Positions 6,612 to 13,032 of a stretch of 16,072 nt of DNA are shown piece by piece. Made by a program: the position numbers and the translations under genes. This DNA comes from Collinsella sp. (lineage in GTDB: Bacteria > Actinomycetota > Coriobacteriia > Coriobacteriales > Coriobacteriaceae). Where the stretch lies: assembly GCA_019414345.1 (NCBI GenBank), contig DXMF01000045.1:4030-20101 (forward strand), in the 5' to 3' direction. Numbering within the stretch: position 1 is the first letter of the stretch; the number at the start of each line of letters is the position of its first letter. Below the pieces are notes generated by a model, which did no database searches, was not told the origin of the DNA, and was given only the letters and a program-made list of their open reading frames with translations.

Positions 6612-8054
6612 TTAATGGGTAGGTTCAGCGGGAATAGTTGAATTGGCGGGCGTTATGCCAAGGATGTGCTCCAGGGTATCGAGCAGCTCATGCGGCATGG
6701 TCGACACCACATGAACCTCGGCGCCGCGACCGGTAAGGCTTGCGAGTAATTCGTCACGATGATACTCGTCAAGGGTCATACCATCGGCGTTGAACATGAG
6801 CTTAGGCACAAAGAGCATAACCCCCGATAGGTCCTGTGGCAGTTGCTCCAAGATGTCGCAGGCGACGATGAGGCCGGTCACGTCCACGTTGCCGCCAAAG
6901 TAGCGGTTTTTGATGGCCGTGACGGTACCGGCAAGGCCCTGCGGCGATTCCACAAAACGCGCTACCGTATCGCGCGCGCTGGCGCCCGAAAGGCACAGCA
7001 GGCGCTGGTCACGGGCGGCGATTGCCTCGCGAACGCGGCGCAGGCGCTCGGCATCGGCGGCGAGCACGTTGTCGGTCTCGTCCAGATAGGAGCGAATCAT
7101 ACCGATGCCGTCGTAGTACTGCGGGTAGCCGTCGTAAAAGTCCGCCTCAGGCGGCTCGATGCCGGCATCCAGGTAGAACTCGTCGCTCATCTGGAAGGTA
7201 TGGCGGCCAAAGCGCTCGAAGGCACGGTCCTGGAAGGGCCGGATCATGGCGATAGTCTCGCGCGCCAGCTCGGGCTTGTCACTGTAGGACCAGCTAAAAC
7301 GGTTCTGATGCTTGGTAAATCCAAGCGGCACAATGCCCAGGCTCGTGATTTGCTCGTGCTCCTCGCAAAAGCGCAGAGTCTTTTCCAGCTCCTCGCCGTC
7401 GTTCATGCCGGGGCACAGCACGATCTGCGCGTGAATCTCGATGCCGGCGGCCATGATGGCCTCGAGCACGTCCATGCCGCGCTGGGCGTTGCGGCCCATC
7501 ATGCGGCGACGGATGTCGGGGCTCACGGCGTGGACCGACACGTTCATGGGGCTCATGTTGCGTTGGATGACGTTTTGAACATCTTCGTCGGTGAGGTTCG
7601 TGAGCGTGACAAAGTTGCCCTGCAAAAAGCTCAAGCGGTAGTCATCATCGCGGATGTAGAGCGTGGAGCGACCGCCCTTGGGCAGCATGGTCATAAAGCA
7701 GAACACGCAGGCATTTACGCAGGTACGCATGCCATCGAAGATGGGGCCATCGAACTCCAGACCCCAGTCCTCGCCGGGAAAGCGGTCAAGCTCGACGGGG
7801 GTGACGGTGTCGTCGCGCGGGTCGAATACCTCCAGCTCGACAGTGTCGTCATCTGCCTCCCAGAGCCACACGATCATATCGGTCAGTTGCTCGCCGTTGA
7901 CCGTGAGCACGCGCATGCCCGGCTCGATACCCACATCCCATGCGGGCGATTCGGGGCGCACGTTTTTAACGAGCGCGCCCTCACCCGGCTCGGGGTCGCG
8001 GCTGCGCCCGTAATCGGCCACCTCAGCGGCGTATGCGGGTACGGTCTGGTCCAT
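6612..8054 (-). CDS. DUF512 radical SAM protein with N-terminal PDZ-like domain (function unknown)
   Basis: The 480-residue protein has a PDZ-like segment at about 25-85 (SPAWDVGIEPGMRVLTVNGE), a radical SAM cluster motif C112-VNA-C116-VF-C119 followed by FMTMLPKGGRSTLYIRDDD, the barrel with PGMNDG (215-220), and the DUF512 C-terminal half with GVMLFVPKLM (411-420) and DEYHRDEL. The three cysteines are expected to hold a [4Fe-4S] cluster that cleaves S-adenosylmethionine. The substrate of this family (TIGR03279-like) is not known to me. The reading frame is open for 55 more codons inside ispH, but that extension is basic low-complexity shadow, so I place the start at the ATG at 8054, 2 bases after the ispH stop. 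The only Shine-Dalgarno candidate, AAGGAG (8069-8074), is 14 bases away, so coupling to ispH termination is likely. Der directly follows. Confidence 0.9.
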   Translation of the reverse strand: MDQTVPAYAAEVADYGRSRDPEPGEGALVKNVRPESPAWDVGIEPGMRVLTVNGEQLTDMIVWLWEADDDTVELEVFDPRDDTVTPVELDRFPGEDWGLEFDGPIFDGMRTCVNACVFCFMTMLPKGGRSTLYIRDDDYRLSFLQGNFVTLTNLTDEDVQNVIQRNMSPMNVSVHAVSPDIRRRMMGRNAQRGMDVLEAIMAAGIEIHAQIVLCPGMNDGEELEKTLRFCEEHEQITSLGIVPLGFTKHQNRFSWSYSDKPELARETIAMIRPFQDRAFERFGRHTFQMSDEFYLDAGIEPPEADFYDGYPQYYDGIGMIRSYLDETDNVLAADAERLRRVREAIAARDQRLLCLSGASARDTVARFVESPQGLAGTVTAIKNRYFGGNVDVTGLIVACDILEQLPQDLSGVMLFVPKLMFNADGMTLDEYHRDELLASLTGRGAEVHVVSTMPHELLDTLEHILGITPANSTIPAEPTH

Positions 8055-8056
8055 GA

Positions 8057-8956
8057 TTAGCGGCAAAGCTCCTTGATGCGCTCGACGGCGCGTTCGATGT
8101 GTTCTTGCGGGGTGGAGGCTCCGGCGGTGATGCCGATGTGGTGAGCGTCGGTAAACCACGCGGCCTGAAGCTCGGAAGCTTCCTCGATGTGATACGTACG
8201 CTCGCAGGCGTTTGCGCAAATCTGCGCCAGGCGGCGGGTGTTGCCCGAGTTCTTGCCGCCCACCACGACCATGCAGTCGCAGCGGTTGGCAAGTGCGGCT
8301 GCTGCCTGTTGACGCTCACTCGTGGCGGCGCAGATGGTGTTGATCACGCGCAGTTCCTGCACGCGCGGCGTGATGGCAGCCACGACCTCGGCCAGGTTCT
8401 GCGCGGTCTGGGTGGTCTGCACGACGAGCCCAACCTTGCCCTTGAGCGGCAGCGCGTCCGCATCGGCGGCGCAGCTCACGACTTGAGCGTCATCGCCGGC
8501 ATGGCCCAGGATGCCCTCAACCTCGGGGTGGCCCGGCTCGCCCACGACGATCACGCGGTAGCCCTCGCGTACCAGGCGCTCCGCCGCCACGTGGACTTTT
8601 TTCACGTAGGGGCAGGTGGCATCGACCACGTCGAGACCGCGCTCGCGAGCGGCCTCGATCACCTGCGGCACCACGCCGTGCGCGCGGATGATCACGGTGC
8701 CCGATGCGGCGTCGTCTAGGGTCTCGGCCAGACCGACGCCTGCCTCGGAAAGCTCGCGCACCACGATGGGATTATGGATGAGCGGGCCCAGGGTGTGGAC
8801 CTGAGCGTTCTCCCCCGCCTGCGGGGCGGCCGCCAGGGCCATATCGAGCGCACGCTGCACGCCGTAGCAGGTGCCAGCGTGGGCGGCGATTTCGATGGTG
8901 GGGGCGTCTGCCTTGCCGGTCACAGCCTCGGCAGTGTTCATGACATACTCGCCCAT
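8057..8956 (-). CDS. ispH: 4-hydroxy-3-methylbut-2-enyl diphosphate reductase IspH (LytB)
   Basis: IspH is the last enzyme of the MEP isoprenoid pathway. It reductively dehydrates HMBPP to IPP and DMAPP using an oxygen-sensitive [4Fe-4S] cluster. With the start at 8956 the protein has 299 residues. The three cluster cysteines are C30 (AGTCYGVQRA), C115 (DATCPYVKKVH) and C209 (NTICAATSERQ). Substrate-binding histidines appear in LIHNP (H61), RAHGV (H93) and GHPEVEG (H143), with E145 as the proton-relay glutamate, followed by QTTQT (180-184), GGKNSGNT (233-240) and TAGASTPQ (277-284). Start choice is uncertain. The ATG at 8956 lies 2 bases after the plsC stop, but its upstream AGG is poor; another ATG at 8941 (5 codons in) is also possible. 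The longer frame inside plsC is rejected. Cmk-plsC-ispH is a recurring gene string in anaerobic Gram-positives. Confidence 0.95.
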   Translation of the reverse strand: MGEYVMNTAEAVTGKADAPTIEIAAHAGTCYGVQRALDMALAAAPQAGENAQVHTLGPLIHNPIVVRELSEAGVGLAETLDDAASGTVIIRAHGVVPQVIEAARERGLDVVDATCPYVKKVHVAAERLVREGYRVIVVGEPGHPEVEGILGHAGDDAQVVSCAADADALPLKGKVGLVVQTTQTAQNLAEVVAAITPRVQELRVINTICAATSERQQAAAALANRCDCMVVVGGKNSGNTRRLAQICANACERTYHIEEASELQAAWFTDAHHIGITAGASTPQEHIERAVERIKELCR

Positions 8957-8958
8957 GG

Positions 8959-9687
8959 CTAGAACCTGCCCGGGTGCTCGGCGCACAGGTCATCGCGCAT
9001 GGCGTAGACGCGACTCATGGCTTCGGACTCAAACCATGCCAGGCGTTCCTTGCGCTTGAGCTCGGCCGGAGCATCGGAAAGCGAGATGGCCTTGCCGGCA
9101 CGGATCCAGCATTTTTTGGGGCGCATGAGCTTTTTGCCCTTAGGCGTAATATCGGACCAACCACAAATGGCGAGTGGGTTGACGGGCGCCTTGCCCATCT
9201 GAGCGATGAGCGCAAAGCCGCCGTGGACTTCGGGTTTGATCTCGCGCGAGCGGATGCGCGTGCCCTCGGGGAAGATCAAGACGTCCTCGCCGCGCTGCAG
9301 CGCATGCTGGGCGGCACGCAGACACTTCATGTCTGCAGTGCCACGCTCGACGGGAATGCCGCCCACGCGGCTAAAGGCCCAGCGCACAATCTTGGTCTTG
9401 GCAAACTCGGATTTAAAGATCGGGCGGATGCGGCGGCCGCCAAAGAACAACGCCGTCTCCACGGCCAGCAACTCGGCCATTGAGGTGTGGTTGCAGATGA
9501 CCACACTGCCGCGGCCTTCCTGGCGCTCAAACAGCAGGTCGCTGTCCTCGACCTTCCAGCGCCACATGAGCTTGGAGAAGACCCACAGGATGCCCATGAC
9601 CACGGCGACGGTGCCGCGGATGAGCGCCGGGAACTCGGCGTAGGGGGCGTTGTAGTAATCCTCGGGCGTCTGCTTAAACAGGCGCAT
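8959..9687 (-). CDS. plsC: 1-acyl-sn-glycerol-3-phosphate acyltransferase (PlsC family), with Glu in the catalytic HX4D position
   Basis: This 242-residue protein belongs to the PlsC acyltransferase family, which adds the second acyl chain to lysophosphatidic acid to give phosphatidic acid. One hydrophobic segment at 24-42 probably anchors it to the membrane. The active-site block reads CNHTSMAELL: H67 is present, but the position of the usual aspartate of HX4D is E72. I confirmed this from the codons (cac acc tca atg gcc gag). The glycerol-phosphate binding block RVGGIPVERG (107-116), FPEGTR (139-144) and APVNPLAI (167-174) are intact, which argues for a working enzyme rather than a decayed one. 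The ATG is preceded by a strong AAGGAGG 6 bases away that lies within the last codons of cmk. Phosphatidic acid synthesis is the likely role; another acyl acceptor is possible. Confidence 0.88.
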   Translation of the reverse strand: MRLFKQTPEDYYNAPYAEFPALIRGTVAVVMGILWVFSKLMWRWKVEDSDLLFERQEGRGSVVICNHTSMAELLAVETALFFGGRRIRPIFKSEFAKTKIVRWAFSRVGGIPVERGTADMKCLRAAQHALQRGEDVLIFPEGTRIRSREIKPEVHGGFALIAQMGKAPVNPLAICGWSDITPKGKKLMRPKKCWIRAGKAISLSDAPAELKRKERLAWFESEAMSRVYAMRDDLCAEHPGRF

Positions 9688-9690
9688 GGG

Positions 9691-10377
9691 CTACCTCCTT
9701 TGGTTGATGAGGTCCTCGATAATGTGGACGACCTCGTCGATGGTGTGGGCGGTGGAGTCGACGTGCACGGCGTCCTCGGCGGGAACGAGCGGCGCGACCT
9801 CGCGGCTGCTGTCGAGCTTATCGCGCTGCTTGAGGGCGTCGAGGGTCTCGTCGACCTCGGCCTCGAGCTTCTCGGTGGTAAGCGGCTGGGCGTCGTTTTG
9901 GTGGCGCTGCAGCACGCGGCGACGGGCGCGTTCGCGCGGGTCGGCGGTCAGGAAGACCTTGACCTGCGCGTTGGGGAACACGACGGTTCCGATGTCGCGA
10001 CCTTCGGCCACGATATCGCGGTCCTCGGCGGCGCGGCGCTGATGGATGAGCATGGCCGCGCGCACGCCCGGGTAGGCCGAGACCTTGGAGACGTTAGCGT
10101 CAACCTGCGGGGTGCGAATGGCAGCCGAGGCGTCCTGGCCGTCAATGGTCAGGCGCGTGTCCTCGCCGGTGCCGTTGGTAAAGCGGATCTCGATCTGTTC
10201 GGCGAGGGCATCGATGGCGGCCTCGTCGTCCAGGTCGATGCCGCGGTCGAGCGCGGCGAAGGTGACGGCGCGATACATGGCGCCCGTGTCGAGCTTGTTA
10301 AAGCCCAGCTGGCGGGCAATCTCCTTGGCGATGGTGGACTTGCCGGAACCGGCGGGGCCGTCGATGGCGACGATCAT
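9691..10377 (-). CDS. cmk: Cytidylate kinase
   Basis: Cmk phosphorylates CMP and dCMP to the diphosphates, and recycles the CMP produced in phospholipid synthesis. The 228-residue protein opens with IDGPAGSGKST (5-15), the P-loop, followed by LDTGAMYRA (29-37), the inserted NMP-binding domain, and AEGRDIGTVVFP (124-135). The LID region with REVAPLVPAEDAVHVDS (192-208) is typical of bacterial Cmk. Length is normal. The ATG at 10377 has AAGGA about 9 bases upstream in a 66-base gap after rluB. That gap shows no hairpin or promoter that I can support. The final two arginine codons (AGG AGG) double as the plsC ribosome binding site. Confidence 0.97.
   Translation of the reverse strand: MIVAIDGPAGSGKSTIAKEIARQLGFNKLDTGAMYRAVTFAALDRGIDLDDEAAIDALAEQIEIRFTNGTGEDTRLTIDGQDASAAIRTPQVDANVSKVSAYPGVRAAMLIHQRRAAEDRDIVAEGRDIGTVVFPNAQVKVFLTADPRERARRRVLQRHQNDAQPLTTEKLEAEVDETLDALKQRDKLDSSREVAPLVPAEDAVHVDSTAHTIDEVVHIIEDLINQRR
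9694..9700 (-). promoter_or_regulatory. plsC ribosome binding site embedded in the last codons of cmk
   Basis: AAGGAGG sits 6 bases before the plsC ATG. Its two AGG triplets are the last two sense codons of cmk (Arg227 and Arg228), immediately before the TAG stop. The rare-type AGG arginine codons at this spot are probably kept for the ribosome binding site. Confidence 0.8.
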
Positions 10378-10443
10378 GCAATGCTTCCTTTCGGTGGTTG
10401 ACGTGCTGGTATGGGTCGCGGGCGCTGCGGATTGGCGGGTTGC

Positions 10444-11421
10444 CTAGCTCGTGTAGCGCTCGCGGTAGGTGTTGCGCTTGGGCGCGGAGCCGTGGCTGCC
10501 GTGGTGACGCGTGCGGGTCGCGGGGTTGGCCGCTGTCGCGTTGGGGTTGCCCCGCTTGGAGCTGGCCTGCCTGGGCGGGATGCCTCCGGCCTTGAGGATC
10601 TGCACCTCGCGGTCGGTGAGCTCGCGCCACGAGCCTTTGGCCACGTCCTTGAGCTCCAGACCGGCAAAGTTGCAGCGGTGCAGGCGGATCACGGGATGGT
10701 GGATCTTGCTCAGCATGCGCTTGACCTGGTTCTTGCGGCCCTCGCGGATGATGACCTCCACGGCGGTGGTCCCGGGCTTGACGCCCTGGGGAGCTACGGC
10801 CTCGGCCTCGCGCGCGTTAATGACGCGGCAGATTGCCGGCTGGCACAGGCCGTCGTCGAGCTCGATGCCGCGACGGAGTGGTTTCAAGTCGCGATCGGTC
10901 AGGTGGCCGTCCACGAGCGCCTGGTAGGTCTTGTAGACGTGCTTGCTGGGGTGCAGCAGATCCTGCGACAGGTCGCCGTCGGTGGTAAAGAGCAAAAGGC
11001 CCGTGGTGTCGCGGTCCAGGCGACCCACCGGAAAGAGCCCAGGAAAACGGTCGCGCGGGACCAGGTCGGCCACGCAAGGGCGCTCCTGCGGATCGCTCAT
11101 GGTGGTGAGGTAGCCAGTCGGCTTGTAGAGCATTAGGTACACGGCGCCCTGGTTGAGCTTGACGGGCATGCCGTCGACCTCGATATGGTCGCGGTCGACG
11201 TCGACCTTGGTGCCCAGCTCGGTTGCGACCTGGCCGTTGACGGTCACGCGGCCGGCGGTCATCAGGTCCTCCGAGCCGCGGCGGCTCGCCACGCCCGCGC
11301 GCGCCAAAAAGCGCTGCAGGCGCATGGTGTGCGGGTAGACGGGCTGGGCGTCGCTCGCGGGCGTTGTGACGCCCGCGGCACGTGAGGTGCGCGTCTCCCC
11401 TGCTTCGTTAGTCCTCGTCAT
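10444..11421 (-). CDS. rluB: 23S rRNA pseudouridine synthase, RluB/RsuA family
   Basis: This 325-residue enzyme has an S4 RNA-binding domain (about 33-90: MRLQRFLARAGVASRRGSED) and an RsuA-type pseudouridine synthase domain with the catalytic aspartate D136 in GRLDRDTTGLLLFT (133-146). Further family blocks are LMLYKPTGYLTT (96-107) and EGRKNQVKRML (227-237). Related proteins with this gene neighbourhood modify 23S rRNA near position 2605 (E. coli numbering), but RsuA or RluE specificity cannot be excluded from sequence alone. A hydrophilic N-terminal extension (1-32) and a basic, Arg/Asn/Ala/Thr-rich tail (280-325) flank the core and probably add RNA affinity. The open frame continues 20 codons further into scpB, but the ATG at 11421 is chosen because GGAGG (11428-11432) lies 6 bases before it. 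It overlaps scpB by 14 bases. Confidence 0.92.
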   Translation of the reverse strand: MTRTNEAGETRTSRAAGVTTPASDAQPVYPHTMRLQRFLARAGVASRRGSEDLMTAGRVTVNGQVATELGTKVDVDRDHIEVDGMPVKLNQGAVYLMLYKPTGYLTTMSDPQERPCVADLVPRDRFPGLFPVGRLDRDTTGLLLFTTDGDLSQDLLHPSKHVYKTYQALVDGHLTDRDLKPLRRGIELDDGLCQPAICRVINAREAEAVAPQGVKPGTTAVEVIIREGRKNQVKRMLSKIHHPVIRLHRCNFAGLELKDVAKGSWRELTDREVQILKAGGIPPRQASSKRGNPNATAANPATRTRHHGSHGSAPKRNTYRERYTS

Positions 11422-12127
11422 GCAAATCCTCCGAGGTATCGACGGTGGGCAGAAGCTCCTCGCCATCGGTGTCCTCAACATCGGTATCGATCAGTTCGCG
11501 TTCTTCGTCCAGGTCCTCGGCCTGCTCCTCGAGCGTGGACTGAATGCTGCGGCCGCTCAGGCGCTCGCGGATAAACTGGCGCGACTGCTCGTCGGGGGCA
11601 AACTGCTCCAGATCGGGCAGGTCCCGGGTGGAGCGCAGGCCGAACTTTTCCAAGAAGGCGTTGGTCGTGCCGTAGATGATGGCCTGACCGCGCTCGGGGT
11701 CACGGCCGAGTTCGCGCACCAGGCCCTTATCCACGAGCGACGCGATGACGCCGTCGGAGTTGACGCCGCGGATGCCCTTGACCACCTCGCGCGTGACGGG
11801 CTGGTGGTAGGCGATGACGGCCAGGGTCTCAAGCGCCGCCTGAGACAGCTTTTGCGTGTCCCAGCTCAGCACGTAGGCCTCGACCGCATCATGGTAGGCG
11901 GGGTGTGTAAACAGGCGCCAGCCACCGGCGACCTCGCGCAGCTGAAAGCCGCGGTTGGCCTCTTCGTACTCAACCTTGAGCTCGGCCAAAAGCGACGCGC
12001 ACTCGCCCGGGGCGATATCCAGCGCACCTGCCAGCGCGGGTGCGCTCACGGGGTCGCTCGACACCAGCAACAGCGCCTCGAGGGCGCCTTTGAGGCTGTT
12101 TGCCTCCAGCGTGGAAAGGGTTGACAT
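11408..12127 (-). CDS. scpB: Segregation and condensation protein B
   Basis: ScpB is the winged-helix subunit that dimerises and binds ScpA in the SMC-ScpAB condensin complex, which organises and segregates the nucleoid. The 239-residue protein starts with an N-terminal winged helix (LKGALEALLLVSSDPVSAPAL region, 12-32) and has the family signature LSQAALETLAVIAYHQPVTR at 94-113. It continues into GVNSDGVIASLVDKGLV (121-137) and YGTTNAFLEKFGL (152-164). The tail from about 200 to 239 is strongly acidic. I start at the ATG at 12127 rather than the in-frame GTG at 12136, because the AGGAG (12136-12140) is 8 bases from the ATG and overlaps the GTG. The gene follows scpA by 11 bases. Confidence 0.95.
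   Translation of the reverse strand: MSTLSTLEANSLKGALEALLLVSSDPVSAPALAGALDIAPGECASLLAELKVEYEEANRGFQLREVAGGWRLFTHPAYHDAVEAYVLSWDTQKLSQAALETLAVIAYHQPVTREVVKGIRGVNSDGVIASLVDKGLVRELGRDPERGQAIIYGTTNAFLEKFGLRSTRDLPDLEQFAPDEQSRQFIRERLSGRSIQSTLEEQAEDLDEERELIDTDVEDTDGEELLPTVDTSEDLHDED
11428..11432 (-). promoter_or_regulatory. Ribosome binding site that fixes the rluB start
   Basis: GGAGG, followed 6 bases later by the ATG at 11421. It lies inside the scpB coding region and decides in favour of this start over the longer frame (M at 11481) and over the later ATG that directly precedes the S4 domain. Confidence 0.8.
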
Positions 12128-12135
12128 GGTTAGCA

Positions 12136-12140
12136 CTCCT
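12136..12140 (-). promoter_or_regulatory. Ribosome binding site that fixes the scpB start
   Basis: AGGAG, 8 bases before the ATG at 12127 and overlapping the scpA stop codon. It abuts the alternative in-frame GTG at 12136, leaving no spacer, so that GTG cannot be the main start. Confidence 0.78.
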
Positions 12141-12948
12141 ATTCGGTGAGCTCGGGGCCCTCGCCGGGCACGTATGCCTCGGCGCCCTCGACGCGGTTGA
12201 TTTGAATGGTTCCAAAGATCTCGTCCTGGCTCAGCGTGAGCGAGCCGCGCTTGGCGAGCTCGAGCATGGCCAGGAAGGTGACGACGAGCTGCTCGGTGGT
12301 GGCGTCGCCGTCCAAGAGCTCGCGGAAGGTGCAGGTTTGGTGCGTCATGGTAAAGCGGTCGACAGAGGCCACCGTCAGGTCGAGCGGCACGCGATGCGGT
12401 GCCACGTGCTCGGCCTCCAGCAGGAAGGTCTGGCGCTTGCCGTCCAGGTCGGCGCAGATGACGGCGAGGCCGCGCAGGGTAATGCCGGCAAGGTAGTCGG
12501 GCATAAGGCCCAGAAACTCGGGGTCGGGGCCGGCAACACGCGGATGCATGCGGCTCTCGGCCTGCATGCGGGCGCCAAGGGCAGCCGCCGCGCCCTTAAA
12601 CTGCTTGTAGGCGATCAGGCGCTGGATCAGGACCTCGCGCAGGGCATCGCCGTCGAGCGCGCTGAGCTCCTCGAGGTCATCGTCGTCCTCGTCATCGTCG
12701 TCTGCCTTGCGCGGGGCCTCCTGGGGCACCAGTGAGGCGGCCTTGATGTCCAAAAGGGTTGCCGCGACCAGCAAAAAGTCGCTCGCCACGTCCAGGTCCA
12801 GCGCCTCGATGCGCTCGGCCTCGGCCAGGTATTGCTCGGCCACCTCGCTGATCGAGATGGCGCCGATATCAACTTTTTGACGGGTTACCAGCTGCAGCAG
12901 CAGGTCGAACGGTCCGCTGTAGACCTGCGTCGACACGCGATACGACAT
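12139..12948 (-). CDS. scpA: Segregation and condensation protein A
   Basis: ScpA is the kleisin that bridges the two heads of the SMC dimer in bacterial condensin. The 269-residue protein opens with the kleisin signature YSGPFDLLLQLVTRQKVDI (10-28) and the helical block VASDFLLVAATLLDIKAASLVP (54-75). A short poly-acidic linker, K-A-D-D-D-D-E-D-D-D-D (81-91), follows. The C-terminal winged helix is at about 205-255 (FRELLDGDATTEQLVVTFLAMLELAKRG region). It is the first gene after the 84-base gap and has a near-perfect ribosome binding site, AAAGGAGG (12955-12962), 6 bases from its ATG. With scpB, rluB, cmk and der it reproduces a gene order conserved in actinobacteria. SMC itself and ParA/ParB are not in the window. 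Confidence 0.96.
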   Translation of the reverse strand: MSYRVSTQVYSGPFDLLLQLVTRQKVDIGAISISEVAEQYLAEAERIEALDLDVASDFLLVAATLLDIKAASLVPQEAPRKADDDDEDDDDLEELSALDGDALREVLIQRLIAYKQFKGAAAALGARMQAESRMHPRVAGPDPEFLGLMPDYLAGITLRGLAVICADLDGKRQTFLLEAEHVAPHRVPLDLTVASVDRFTMTHQTCTFRELLDGDATTEQLVVTFLAMLELAKRGSLTLSQDEIFGTIQINRVEGAEAYVPGEGPELTE

Positions 12949-12954
12949 CTTCGA

Positions 12955-12962
12955 CCTCCTTT
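12955..12962 (-). promoter_or_regulatory. Strong ribosome binding site of scpA
   Basis: AAAGGAGG, 6 bases before the scpA ATG at 12948. It is one of the strongest sites in the window, and it lies in the 84-base gap rather than inside a preceding gene, which fits an independently initiated gene at the head of the scpA-scpB-rluB group. Confidence 0.8.
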
Positions 12963-12966
12963 GACG

Positions 12967-13017
12967 GCGCCTTCGCGGCGCGGTTTGGGTGCATGTTGCG
13001 ACCGTTTTGCACGGTCG
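12967..13017 (-). other. Two short inverted repeats in the 84-base gap before scpA
   Basis: Reading the minus strand, CGACCG, a 7-base loop and CGGTCG (13017-12999) are followed by GCGCC, a 5-base loop and GGCGC (12981-12967), then the scpA ribosome binding site. Neither stem is followed by a run of T, so neither is a convincing intrinsic terminator. I also see no clear -35/-10 pair. They could be an RNA processing or attenuating structure, or chance in GC-rich DNA. Confidence 0.3.
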
Positions 13018-13032
13018 ACCTGTAAGTTTACC

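Noticed and set aside
5063..6622. Long plus-strand open frame (519 codons) antisense to der and plsY
   Set aside because: It mirrors der codon by codon with low-complexity Val/Ala/Asp/His content, has no domain or neighbouring plus-strand gene, and der is certain from its two GTPase domains.
6843..8060. Plus-strand open frame (405 codons) antisense to the DUF512 gene
   Set aside because: It is shadow coding in GC-rich DNA. The opposite strand has a complete radical SAM motif and DUF512 blocks.
8055..8219. N-terminal extension of the DUF512 frame into ispH
   Set aside because: The 55 extra residues are Arg/His/Ser-rich shadow of ispH and contain no family signal. The ATG at 8054 right after the ispH stop is the sensible start.
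12676..12709. Asp/Glu-codon run in scpA that looked like a repeat expansion or frameshift
   Set aside because: The frame continues cleanly through it into the rest of ScpA. Acidic linkers in this position are normal in ScpA.
12999..13017. Possible rho-independent terminator before scpA
   Set aside because: The stem is only 6 bp, and neither strand has a T run after it.
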